Source of the DNA: Muribaculaceae bacterium
GTDB taxonomy: Bacteria; Bacteroidota; Bacteroidia; Bacteroidales; Muribaculaceae
NCBI GenBank assembly: GCA_017618355.1
Contig: JAFZUL010000054.1
Location: 41,513-105,512, forward strand
Length of the DNA: 64,000 nucleotides
Direction of reading: 5' to 3'
The notes beneath the pieces are model-generated. The model was given only the letters and a program-made list of their open reading frames with translations, was not told the origin of the DNA and did not search any database. The position numbers and the translations under genes were made by a program. This document shows, one piece after another, positions 27,818 to 36,541 of the stretch; position 1 is the stretch's first letter, and each line of letters opens with the position of its first letter.

Positions 27818-29125
27818 ATGAGAAGAGAGTTATATAACAAGTTGATAGCGTGGAAGAAAAGTCCTAAAAAGAAACCATTGATTCTTAACGGGGCAAGGCA
27901 AGTAGGAAAAACTTGGCTGCTGACAGAGTTTGCTAGGAACGAATATGAGAAATCGGTTGTGTTCTCACTAGACCGTGATAGTGATGCGCGTCAAATTTTT
28001 GAGAATGGAGGCACAGCACGTCAGTTACTACAACGGCTTTCAGCGCTTGCTGGTATTGACATCACTGCTGATAACACGCTTCTCATTCTAGATGAGATTC
28101 AAGAGTGCCCAAAGGCCATAACTGCATTGAAGTTTTTTGACGAAGATACTCCACAAATTCATGTGGCTGCCGCTGGCTCACTTTTGGGAATTTCAATACA
28201 TGAGCAAAGCTCGTTCCCCGTTGGGAAAGTTGATATCTTGCGATTGTATCCAATGAATTTCAAAGAATTCCTTTGCGCTATGGGACGTGAGCAGATGGCC
28301 GCTAACCTGAATGAAGGTGATTGGGGCAACATTGATGCCTTGAGTAGTGCCTACATTGATTTCCTGCGGCAGTATTATTATGTAGGAGGAATGCCTGCTG
28401 TAGTATCGGCTTATGCTTCAGATGGAAAATTACAGCAAGTTCGTGAACTGCAGAACAAGATATTGGACGACTATGAAGCCGATTTCTCCAAGCACGCTCC
28501 CATAAATGAAATCCCAAACATTCGTATGGTGTGGCAGAGCATTCCATCGCAACTTGCAAAAGAGAATAAAAAGTTTATCTATGGCGCAATGAAACCAGGC
28601 GCACGTGCCGCGACTTTTGAGAAGGCTATTCAGTGGCTTCATGACGCTGGACTTATTTATAAGGTTAATCGAGTTAGTGCAATAAAAATGCCTTTAAAAT
28701 TTTATGAGGAGTTTGGAGCATTCAAGATTTTTATGCTTGATATTGGACTGATGGGGGCAATGGTTGCAGCTCCTGCCGCTGCCATACTTGTGAAGAATAC
28801 TATTTTTACTGAATATAAAGGCGCTTTCACCGAATTGTTTGTTTGTATGCAATTGCAAGGAACAGGCATACCAACCTTTTATCATTCTCTTGAGAACTCA
28901 AGGATAGAGATTGATTTTGCAGTGCAGTTGGGAACGGAGGTTTACCCCATTGAAGTCAAAGCCGAAGAAAATGTGAAATCAAAATCAATGCAGACATTTA
29001 TAAAGAAACATCCAGAGCTTAAAGGTATTCGTCTGTCAATGAAACCGCGCATCACTCAAGATTGGCTTGAGTGTATCCCTCTTTACGGTTTTCGTGAAGA
29101 ACTCATCAGAATGGACAAACCATAA
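27818..29125 (+). CDS. AAA ATPase with DUF4143 (nuclease-fold) C-terminus
   Basis: A 435-residue protein of the widespread AAA_14 plus DUF4143 family. Walker A is LNGARQVGKTWLL at about 24-36 and Walker B is LLILDEIQECP at about 89-99. The C-terminal DUF4143 domain ends in a restriction-endonuclease-like core: RIEIDFAVQLGTEVYPIEVKAEENVKSKS, with the D...EVK pattern. The physiological role of this family is not established. Many copies occur in Bacteroidales genomes. It is a single gene whose promoter carries three 33-base repeats. Confidence 0.9.
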   Translation: MRRELYNKLIAWKKSPKKKPLILNGARQVGKTWLLTEFARNEYEKSVVFSLDRDSDARQIFENGGTARQLLQRLSALAGIDITADNTLLILDEIQECPKAITALKFFDEDTPQIHVAAAGSLLGISIHEQSSFPVGKVDILRLYPMNFKEFLCAMGREQMAANLNEGDWGNIDALSSAYIDFLRQYYYVGGMPAVVSAYASDGKLQQVRELQNKILDDYEADFSKHAPINEIPNIRMVWQSIPSQLAKENKKFIYGAMKPGARAATFEKAIQWLHDAGLIYKVNRVSAIKMPLKFYEEFGAFKIFMLDIGLMGAMVAAPAAAILVKNTIFTEYKGAFTELFVCMQLQGTGIPTFYHSLENSRIEIDFAVQLGTEVYPIEVKAEENVKSKSMQTFIKKHPELKGIRLSMKPRITQDWLECIPLYGFREELIRMDKP

Positions 29126-29184
29126 GTTTTGATTCTCAAATATTTCCACTAATTTTGCGATGTTGAAAATAAAACATTAAAGAT

Positions 29185-30747
29185 ATGAAGACTTCCTTTT
29201 TCCGCTTTTTGATTTTGGTGAGCGTTGTGGCGTGGGCGCTTGGGGCGCAAGCTCAGCAGTCTATTGACCTGATTAACGATAACGACCGTGCTCAGCTTGA
29301 AGAGGCGGTTAACCTGATGGACAACGGGAGTCCCGAAGAGGCCATCAAGATTCTTGACAAGCTGTGCGATAAGTATAAGAACAACTATGCCATTGAGTAT
29401 GAGCGGCTTTTCGCTTACTATAAGGCTGGTGACTTCAAGCACATCGTCAAGGAAGGCCCTAAGTTGTTTAATCATCCTGAGGTTGAGTCGCAGTGTTATC
29501 AATTAGTGGGCAATGCTCAAGATGTGCTCGGCGACCCTGAGGCGGCAATCAAGACCTACGACGAGGGCCTGAAGCGCTTCCCCAATTCGGGTTATCTGTA
29601 TCTTGAGAAGGGCAACATCTACATGATGAACAAGCACTACGACGAGGCGGCAGAGTGCTACACCCGTGGCGTGGAGGTGCAGCCCGACTTCGCCAGTAAC
29701 TACTATCGCCTGGCTAAGCTTTATGCCGAATCGACCGAGCCGCTATGGGCGATTGTCTATGGCGAGGTGGTGTGCAACTTGGTTCCTGGCACCGAGCGAG
29801 GCGAAGAGATGGGCAAGCTAATCTACGACCTCTTCACCGAGAATATTAAGATAGAAGGTGAGAATAGTGCCCATGTGTCATTGACCCAAGAGAACACTAT
29901 CTATATGGCCAGCGATACCTCACGGTTCCAGATTCCGTTTCCCATGATGTATGAGATGGGCACTATGGCGTCGCCAGCGCTTACAGAGTTTATGAAAACC
30001 AAGAAACTCACAGTAGAGATGATTGCCGACCTGCGCAAGGATGCGTTGGCACATATCGACTCGGTGGCGCCAGGCTATTACAACCTCTCACTGCTTGACT
30101 ATCACCGCAAACTCATCAAGAGCGGACATTGGGAGGCTTATAACATGTGGCTGATGTCACCCGGTGCCGAAGACGAGACAAACCAATGGGCCGACAGCAA
30201 AGACGGTACCGAGAAACTAGAGAGGTTTGGCAACTGGTTTGGCAAGAATCGTCTTATCCCTACCGAAAGCGAGCCAACGGTGATGACAAAGGTTTACAAG
30301 ATTGATGAACTTGTAATCCCAACCGAAGAAGAAATCTCCACCGCCGAGGGATGCAGTAAGCACCGCGACGACGCTTTGCGACTGGCAAAATGGTATCTGG
30401 AGCAGCCAGTGAACATGAACGATGTGACTCAGCAGGAAGTCAGGCAATTCTTATTAGTTTGGACGATAAATACCGATGAGTTCGTGTTTAGATTAGATAC
30501 CGATAAGATGGCGGGACATATTGAACTGATGACAGCATATATAGCCGCAATGACCGAACACGCCATCGAGTTTAACGTGAGCGAGACCGACGAGGCGATG
30601 TACTGCGAGGTGATGGTGCAAGTCATTGACTACTACAAGCGCAACAAGGAAGCTTTAGGAACCATAGATTGGATGGAGAGATATCTCGATATGGACGGTC
30701 CCACCCTGCGCAACATCCTCGCCGAAGAATTCAAGAAATTTAAGTGA
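29185..30747 (+). CDS. Secreted tetratricopeptide-repeat protein
   Basis: A 520-residue exported protein. Signal peptide about 1-24 (ending ALGAQAQ). Residues 35-210 are TPR-like helical hairpins (PEEAIKILDKLCDKY, PEAAIKTYDEGLKRFPNSGYLYLEKGNIY, YDEAAECYTRGVEVQPDFASNYYRLAKLY). The C-terminal 300 residues are helical and not recognised. Likely periplasmic; partners unknown. It has no close co-transcribed neighbour. Confidence 0.85.
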   Translation: MKTSFFRFLILVSVVAWALGAQAQQSIDLINDNDRAQLEEAVNLMDNGSPEEAIKILDKLCDKYKNNYAIEYERLFAYYKAGDFKHIVKEGPKLFNHPEVESQCYQLVGNAQDVLGDPEAAIKTYDEGLKRFPNSGYLYLEKGNIYMMNKHYDEAAECYTRGVEVQPDFASNYYRLAKLYAESTEPLWAIVYGEVVCNLVPGTERGEEMGKLIYDLFTENIKIEGENSAHVSLTQENTIYMASDTSRFQIPFPMMYEMGTMASPALTEFMKTKKLTVEMIADLRKDALAHIDSVAPGYYNLSLLDYHRKLIKSGHWEAYNMWLMSPGAEDETNQWADSKDGTEKLERFGNWFGKNRLIPTESEPTVMTKVYKIDELVIPTEEEISTAEGCSKHRDDALRLAKWYLEQPVNMNDVTQQEVRQFLLVWTINTDEFVFRLDTDKMAGHIELMTAYIAAMTEHAIEFNVSETDEAMYCEVMVQVIDYYKRNKEALGTIDWMERYLDMDGPTLRNILAEEFKKFK

Positions 30748-31197
30748 GAACATGTGAGTTGGTGAGGGTGTGTGAAAATGCTGAATTTAATGAAAACTCC
30801 TCCTCTAAGATAGAGGAGGTGCCCGTAGGGTGGAGGAGTATGAAAGCGCCGAATATGCTGATAATCAACAATATTTTAAATTCTTGTGCCTATCATACTC
30901 CCCCTTGCCCGCTCTTTCAGCGTCAATGGGATGCACCTCACAAATGCCAAAACAAGTTTTGTCGCTTGTTTCGGTTTGCACCATTGGCCTATCTTAGAGG
31001 GGGAACTGCAACAAATATCGAATTTTGACGCATTCTCATTTCTTTGGGGTGAGCAATCTTGTGGAATTAACTTTTTCTTGCCAAAAATTTGCCTACAAAC
31101 AGCGAAATCACTAATTTTGTGGTGCAATCAGAAAGAGGGAAGAGGAACTCTGATTCCCTGCACCGCAGGTGCACACTTAACACTTTACACTTAACAT
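30748..31197. other. 450-base gap holding a palindromic element
   Basis: No convincing gene. It contains the nested inverted-repeat element (next entry), AT-rich sequence and, at 31174-31199, the word tract cttaacactttacacttaac just before the next gene. Short open frames inside the element were not accepted as genes. Confidence 0.6.
30795..31007. repeat. Nested inverted-repeat (MITE/REP-like) element
   Basis: Outer arms 30795-30813 and 30989-31007 match inversely in 16 of 19 bases (aactcctcctctaagatag). Inner arms 30832-30843 and 30893-30904 match in 11 of 12. The left side also forms a perfect nine-base hairpin CCTCCTCTA/TAGAGGAGG at 30799-30819. The layout is that of a non-coding palindromic repeat that could be dispersed in the genome. 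Confidence 0.65.
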
Positions 31198-32724
31198 TTG
31201 GTTTTGCTCAATTTTACTCCCATAGCCCGTCGTCAACTGCTCTCTCGACTGAAAGAGCATGCTCGTTACATCGACCATGCCGACAGCGTGCAGCAGGAGC
31301 AGTTGATGAAACTGATAGAGAAGGCCGCCTTGACTTGGTTTGGCCGCAAATATGACTTCTCTACTTGCCGCACCTATAAGGAGTTTGCGACTCGTGTGCC
31401 GTTATATCGTTACGAAGACCTGCAGCCGCAGATTATGCGCATGGTAAATGGTGAAAAAGACGTGCTGTGGCCTGGACGGTGCTACAACTTCGCTCAATCG
31501 AGTGGCACCAGCGACGGCAACCATAAGTATATCCCCATTCCCATTGAGTCGCTGCGATGGAACCATTACCGTGGCGCCAGCGATGTGGTGTCGCACTACC
31601 TTAACCTCAACCCTGATAGCCGTCTCTTTGCGGGCAAGGCGCTGATACTTGGAGGTTCCTTTGCCAACGAGCTGAACCTTAAACCTGGCACTCGCGTGGG
31701 TGACCTCTCGGCTACACTCATCAACAATATCAACCCCATTGCCAACCTGTTCCGAGTCCCCAGCAAGCGCATTGCTTTGCTCGAGGACTGGGCGGAGAAA
31801 CTGCCAGCGCTCGTCGAGGCGAGCAAGGGTGAGAATATCACCAACCTGAGTGGAGTGCCGTCGTGGTTCCTCACCGTTATCAAGGAGGTGCTGCGGGCCA
31901 CTGGCAAAGACTGCATCCACGACGTGTGGCCCAACCTGGAGGTGTTCTTCCACGGTGGCATCGCTTTCGAGCCTTACCGCGAGCAGTATGAGCGCCTATG
32001 CGACATGAGCAAGATGCACTTCCTCAACACTTACAACGCCAGCGAGGGTTTCTTCGCCACTCAAAGTGACTGGAGCTCCGCAGCGATGCTTCTGTTGCTC
32101 GATGTGGGGGTGTTCTACGAGTTCATCCCGCTGAGCGAGGTAGATAGCGACCACCCCGACGTGCTGCCAATCTGGGAAATTGAGGAGGGCAAGACCTATG
32201 AACTCATCATCACCGCTTGCAACGGACTATGGCGCTACCGCATAGGCGACACGGTGCGCATTGAGCAGCTCAACCCAGTGAAAATCAGCATAGCAGGGCG
32301 CACTAAGAGCTTTATCAACGCCTTTGGCGAGGAGCTAATGGCGCACAATGCCGAGAAGGCGATAACTCAGGCGTCGCAAGAGACCGGTGCGCAGGTGCTC
32401 AACTACACAGCCGCGCCAGTCTATGCTGGCGACAAGAGCAAGGGCCGTCACCAGTGGCTCATTGAGTTTGAGAAGGAGCCAACAAGTTTAGATGAGTTTG
32501 CCGCGCTGCTCGACAAGCACCTGCAGGAAGACAATGGCGACTACCAAGCTAAACGCTATCAGAGCATCTTCCTCGATGCCCCACAAGTGGTGGTGGCACG
32601 CCGCGGACTCTTCGATCAATGGCTTGCCTCAACAGGAAAACTAGGCGGCCAGCGCAAAATCCCCCGCCTGAGCAACAACCGCACCATCATAGACCAAATG
32701 CTTTCCTTAATGCATATTTCATAA
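31198..32724 (+). CDS. GH3 auxin-responsive-promoter family acyl-adenylate enzyme
   Basis: A 508-residue protein of the GH3 superfamily (ANL adenylating fold), which in plants links amino acids to acyl acids; the bacterial substrate is unknown. Supporting segments: FAQSSGTSDGNHKYIPI (phosphate-binding loop), NTYNASEGFFATQ, NGLWRYRIGDTVRIEQ and GRTKSFINAFGEELM. The reading frame opens with TTG at 31198 (VLLNFTPIARRQLL); no upstream ATG exists in frame, so a TTG start is likely. A word tract lies directly before it. Confidence 0.88.
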   Translation: MVLLNFTPIARRQLLSRLKEHARYIDHADSVQQEQLMKLIEKAALTWFGRKYDFSTCRTYKEFATRVPLYRYEDLQPQIMRMVNGEKDVLWPGRCYNFAQSSGTSDGNHKYIPIPIESLRWNHYRGASDVVSHYLNLNPDSRLFAGKALILGGSFANELNLKPGTRVGDLSATLINNINPIANLFRVPSKRIALLEDWAEKLPALVEASKGENITNLSGVPSWFLTVIKEVLRATGKDCIHDVWPNLEVFFHGGIAFEPYREQYERLCDMSKMHFLNTYNASEGFFATQSDWSSAAMLLLLDVGVFYEFIPLSEVDSDHPDVLPIWEIEEGKTYELIITACNGLWRYRIGDTVRIEQLNPVKISIAGRTKSFINAFGEELMAHNAEKAITQASQETGAQVLNYTAAPVYAGDKSKGRHQWLIEFEKEPTSLDEFAALLDKHLQEDNGDYQAKRYQSIFLDAPQVVVARRGLFDQWLASTGKLGGQRKIPRLSNNRTIIDQMLSLMHIS

Positions 32725-33036
32725 TGCACTGTAGGGCTGCGCTTTTTAATGCATAATTCTGCCATTTTCTCTCATTACGAAAAAAATCGCAATTTGGAGA
32801 AATGTATTTGGGTGCTAAATCGTTGCAAAGAAAGATGGTTTTAGCACTATCGGTTCTAGCAATTTATAGAACACCCCTTTACTTTTTTGAAAAAAAGGGA
32901 AGAAAAAAGTGGGGATTTGTAAAAAAATGAATTAATTTTGCATATTAATTCCATGAAAGTTTGCTGAGATACTGATCATTTATGTTTTTGCAGAAGACAT
33001 TCTAAATATTTTTAATAACCATTAATAATTTTGCGT
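32725..33036. other. Intergenic region, AT-rich
   Basis: About 310 bases without a gene. It carries short 'aatgcataatt' words near 32722-32760 and a TAATTTTG element at 32933-32940 that may serve the next gene. Confidence 0.5.
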
Positions 33037-34671
33037 ATGAAAAAGATTTTTACATTAGCAATGATGTTTCTTTGTATGGGCTCGATGATGGCTAATTGGC
33101 AGCCCAGTGACACCGAAGCAATTCAACTTGACGCCGAAGGCACCTATGGCCAAGTGCAGATGAAGACCCTGCGTACCGATGATGGCAAGATTATCTTGAG
33201 CTGGCTTCGTTCAGAGAACACCAATGGCATATTCTCTTATCAGCTGCATCTGCAGATTTTTGATGCTCAAGGCAATGAGATGTTTGGCGACGAGGGTATT
33301 ATCGTGTGTGACAGGCGCACTCGCACTTGGACTACCGACTATGCACTGAAACTGGCTCCAAATGGCGACATTCTGTTAGCCTATACCGACATACGTAATG
33401 ATCCTACTGAGGAAAACGCTGAGACCTATCTCTATCGTTACACCCAGCAAGGTGAGCCAGTGTGGGGAGTTGACGGAATCTTGTTCCCATCAGGCCAGAT
33501 TCATTTGAATGCTCTGTCGGTTGAGGACATAGCGCCTATAATTTGCGTGAGTGGCAACAATATATATGCCGCAGTCAACCACTCAGAGTATTATAAGGAA
33601 AAGGCCAACGAGAACAACTGGACTCCAACGCCTTGGTCACCAAATATGCCCGACTCGGTTATTGTGAACGAAAGTAAATGGTTGATTAAGCTCATCAATG
33701 ATGACGGCACATTTGCCAGTGAGAGCGTCAAGGCTATAAATTCCAAAGCGTTGGTAATGGAGCCAGCAAATGGTGGCAACGCTTATCTTGTTTATGATAA
33801 TGCTGCTTATGGTCTGGAGGCTCAGATGCTCGATGCAAATATGACGAATGTGTGGAACGACCCCATCGTTATTGAAACAAGGCATATAACTTCAGGACAA
33901 TACGTTCCCACTCCATTGGCTGAGGTGAACGATTATGGTAGACTGATGTTGTCATATAGAGTATTGTCCGATTTTTATGGCTATCAGGTTGCCAACTTCG
34001 TAGGTACCAACGGTGAACATTCCAGTGATCCCGTGACATTGGCGGGCAACATCGACGGTGATGCTGGTTCTGCTGCCATGGGCGTTAAGGAAGACCTTGC
34101 TTTTGTTGCATGGGAATATGCATATTCGGCATCGGAATATCGCATGAATGTGAACGTTGTTGATGATAATAACTTCTACTATTGGACTGACGAAAGCATT
34201 TATGGCTTAACATTAGAAACTAACGATAGTTGGGGCTATAAGCCAGTGAAGGTGATACCCGTGAATGACGGCTGGGTAGTGCTGTATGGCAACTGCACAA
34301 GCTGGAACGGCGCTAATTTCATGGTAGTGAAGTTAGATGATGACGGCGGTCTGATATGGAGCAAGCAGATTTGCGAGAACAATTTCAAGTCGAGTGGCTT
34401 CTCGGTTACCTATGACGACAAGAATGCATATATCTTCTATACTCAAGAACCAGATTATGGAAAAGCCGGCAACGGCGGTATGTTTGTGATGTGTGTTGAC
34501 ATCGCTGGGGAGATGAACAGCATCAATGATGTGAACACCGGCGATGAAGTGGTATCGACCGAGATTTACACTATTGATGGACGTCGCGTGAGTCGCATGG
34601 AGAATGGTGTGAACATTGTGCGCACAACCTACAAGAACGGTAAGGTTACTACCACCAAAGTAGTGCGCTAA
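33037..34671 (+). CDS. Secreted protein with T9SS C-terminal signal
   Basis: A 544-residue exported protein of unknown function. The ATG at 33037 (MKKIFTLAMMFLCMGSMMANW) gives a clean signal peptide; the TTG two codons upstream is not needed. The body shows repeated beta-strand segments with DxDG- or NGD-type turns (LAPNGDILLAYTDIR; VKLDDDGGLIWSKQI), which suggests a beta-propeller. The last 35 residues (YTIDGRRVSRMENGVNIVRT...KVVR) form a type A T9SS sorting domain, so it is probably released or anchored at the cell surface. Confidence 0.82.
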   Translation: MKKIFTLAMMFLCMGSMMANWQPSDTEAIQLDAEGTYGQVQMKTLRTDDGKIILSWLRSENTNGIFSYQLHLQIFDAQGNEMFGDEGIIVCDRRTRTWTTDYALKLAPNGDILLAYTDIRNDPTEENAETYLYRYTQQGEPVWGVDGILFPSGQIHLNALSVEDIAPIICVSGNNIYAAVNHSEYYKEKANENNWTPTPWSPNMPDSVIVNESKWLIKLINDDGTFASESVKAINSKALVMEPANGGNAYLVYDNAAYGLEAQMLDANMTNVWNDPIVIETRHITSGQYVPTPLAEVNDYGRLMLSYRVLSDFYGYQVANFVGTNGEHSSDPVTLAGNIDGDAGSAAMGVKEDLAFVAWEYAYSASEYRMNVNVVDDNNFYYWTDESIYGLTLETNDSWGYKPVKVIPVNDGWVVLYGNCTSWNGANFMVVKLDDDGGLIWSKQICENNFKSSGFSVTYDDKNAYIFYTQEPDYGKAGNGGMFVMCVDIAGEMNSINDVNTGDEVVSTEIYTIDGRRVSRMENGVNIVRTTYKNGKVTTTKVVR

Positions 34672-34696
34672 TCATAATTTCTTGTTAAGAAAACAG

Positions 34697-34727
34697 AAGG
34701 GCGGGCATCGTGGGATGCTCGCCCTTT
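34697..34727 (+). terminator. Terminator after the T9SS cargo gene
   Basis: Stem AGGGCGgGCATC / GATGCtCGCCCT with a four-base loop and a short T run. It lies between convergent genes. Confidence 0.75.
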
Positions 34728-34756
34728 ATGCTGAATCAGCTTTTAGCCCAATCAGG

Positions 34757-35185
34757 CTATTGCAGCTGTTTGAGCGCTTCGCTCACGAGTTTGCCGCTGG
34801 CTGCTGGGCATTGTGCCTGAACATGTGCGAGGATGGCTCGCATGTTTTTCATCTGCGGCTCGATGCCCGAGGCTTTAATCATCTCAACAATATCGGCGAG
34901 TTCAGGCTCTTTAGGCAGGAACTCTTGAAGGATGTTGAGGCGGTTGTTGAGTTCGCTGGTGTCGCGTCCAGCCTTCTCAAAGAGTTCGGCTTCCTCTTTC
35001 CATGACTTCTCCATTTTCTGGATGATGGAGATTTCTTTGGCATCGTTGAAGTCGGCCTCATTGTAGCCTTTGCTGGTTTGGAACTCAAGGAACTTAGCCT
35101 TTATCATCTTGAGCACGTAGAGGCGATCGGCGTCACGGCTCTTCATCGCAGCAGCGATGTGCTTATTGATTTCGTTATGTAGCAT
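34757..35185 (-). CDS. GatB/YqeY domain protein
   Basis: A 142-residue all-helical YqeY-like protein, related to the C-terminal tRNA-binding domain of amidotransferase subunit GatB. Typical segments: LYVLKMIKAKFLEFQTSKG, FLPKEPELADIVEMIKASG and MKNMRAILAHVQAQCPAASGKLVSEALK. It may take part in tRNA-dependent processes, but a precise role is not established. Confidence 0.9.
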   Translation of the reverse strand: MLHNEINKHIAAAMKSRDADRLYVLKMIKAKFLEFQTSKGYNEADFNDAKEISIIQKMEKSWKEEAELFEKAGRDTSELNNRLNILQEFLPKEPELADIVEMIKASGIEPQMKNMRAILAHVQAQCPAASGKLVSEALKQLQ

Positions 35186-35187
35186 TT

Positions 35188-35271
35188 TTCGTTTATCGTT
35201 TTTCGTTTATCGTTGGTCGTTTATCGTTTATCGTTTATCGTTTATCGTTGGTCGTTTATCGTTTATCGTTT
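35188..35271. repeat. 'cgtttatcgttggtcg' word tract
   Basis: About a dozen copies of the six- to eight-base word cgttta/tcgtt with two ggtcg variants. A 26-base piece of it is repeated exactly, in inverse orientation, at 42515-42540. Confidence 0.9.
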
Positions 35272-35303
35272 AGAGTCCTTATAACTTATCACTTACTACT
35301 TTT

Positions 35304-36416
35304 TTACCATGCCTGCAGGTATTGGTAGTCGTCTTGGATTTGGATCCAGTTCTGGTCCATCTCGCGCCAGATGGAGTAGTGTATGCCCTCGAGGGAGTTC
35401 CAGCGTACGTAGAGTTCAAGACCTGCCGGTGTTGCCACCATTGCCATAATTTGAGGAGCGTGGAAGAACAACTCCTTGTTATAGTCCTGGCCGCTGTCGG
35501 TGTATTTGTTGTCTTTCGAGAGCTCCATCCAGTCGTTATAGACTGATACTACTTCTCCCTCGGCGATGCAGACCATCGACATTAGGCCCACGCCATTTTC
35601 AGGCGCGAACAGCACCATATAGAATTGGCGCTCGTTGGTGGGGCAGGAGGCAATCCACTTGGTCGCGATAACGCGCTTGTTGCCATAAAAGCCGTTGATA
35701 AGCCTGATGACATCAGGCGAAGCACTCTTCTCCTTCTCGCCTTGCAGCCAGCGGGTGTAGTTGAGCACGTTGTGGTCTTTTAGCCATGCCTGTGGCACGA
35801 TAAACGGGGCGGCCTGATAATCGCTGTAGCCACGGAACATCTTCTTGGTCATTGCGGCATCGGTAAGGGCAAAGGTGAAGATACCATTTCCGTCTTTAGA
35901 TTTCTCGCTCACAAACTTGGCGTTGCCAATGTGTGGCTTGAAGATGATGCGGTCGTAGGTGCGCTTCATTTTGCCAACGTCCACGCCTTCGGTCATCCAA
36001 GTGCCGTTGTTGGTCGAGAAGCGGTTCTTGGCGATTTGAATATCATTGAGGAACAGCGGGCGGTGCTTGAGGGTAATGTCGAGGCTTGCGTCGCGTCCCT
36101 CTTGGCCGTAAATGTAGAATATAGGCGTCCAGTCAATATTGCCGGTTGGAATCGTGCGAATGCGCTGAGCACCGTCTTTATTGGCTTTGTAGCAAGCAAT
36201 AAACTCTTTGGAGTAGTCGGCAACAGAGATCTCGTTGCTGCCGTCACCGTCAACATCGCTTATAACATACCAATAGGCCAACTTGTCGTTTGATTTATTG
36301 ATGTTGAAATCATTGATAATGGACGGCAGGTTGCGTTGAACGGCTGCCGGCATCTGCGCTTGAGCTAAAATGGCGCAGCAGGCAAGAAGCAATAATAGAG
36401 TGAGATTTTTTTTCAT
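35304..36416 (-). CDS. Exported protein of unknown function
   Basis: A 370-residue protein with a signal peptide (MKKNLTLLLLLACCAILAQAQ). It contains a calcium-loop-like FG-GAP segment DVDGDGSNEI at about residues 53-62. The rest has alternating strands with aromatic residues and is not recognised. It lies downstream of the SGNH hydrolase gene on the same strand, 117 bases away, and may be co-transcribed. Confidence 0.75.
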   Translation of the reverse strand: MKKNLTLLLLLACCAILAQAQMPAAVQRNLPSIINDFNINKSNDKLAYWYVISDVDGDGSNEISVADYSKEFIACYKANKDGAQRIRTIPTGNIDWTPIFYIYGQEGRDASLDITLKHRPLFLNDIQIAKNRFSTNNGTWMTEGVDVGKMKRTYDRIIFKPHIGNAKFVSEKSKDGNGIFTFALTDAAMTKKMFRGYSDYQAAPFIVPQAWLKDHNVLNYTRWLQGEKEKSASPDVIRLINGFYGNKRVIATKWIASCPTNERQFYMVLFAPENGVGLMSMVCIAEGEVVSVYNDWMELSKDNKYTDSGQDYNKELFFHAPQIMAMVATPAGLELYVRWNSLEGIHYSIWREMDQNWIQIQDDYQYLQAW

Positions 36417-36491
36417 AATTTTTTTATTTTAGGAGGGAAAGGAGTTAAATGAGGAAAAGGAATTAATGGAGTTAAAGGAATCAGTTTCAAA

Positions 36492-36541
36492 ATCCTAGCT
36501 ATTCCTAGTCATTCCTAGCTACTCCTATCCTAGTTATTCTG
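36492..36541. repeat. 'tcctagctattcctag' word tract
   Basis: Four imperfect copies of cctagctattcc/cctagtcattcc, running into the stop codon of the SGNH hydrolase gene. Related to 17566-17586. Confidence 0.8.

Noticed and set aside
27818-29125. DUF4143 ATPase as a defence or toxin gene
   Set aside because: It stands alone without partner or defence neighbours, and the family function is not established.
30876-31194. Small open frames in the palindromic element
   Set aside because: They overlap on both strands, lack a promoter and a good start, and follow the inverted-repeat structure.
33026-33033. TAATTTTG as promoter of the 544-residue T9SS cargo
   Set aside because: It ends three bases before the ATG, so transcription would begin inside the gene; no -33 box is present.
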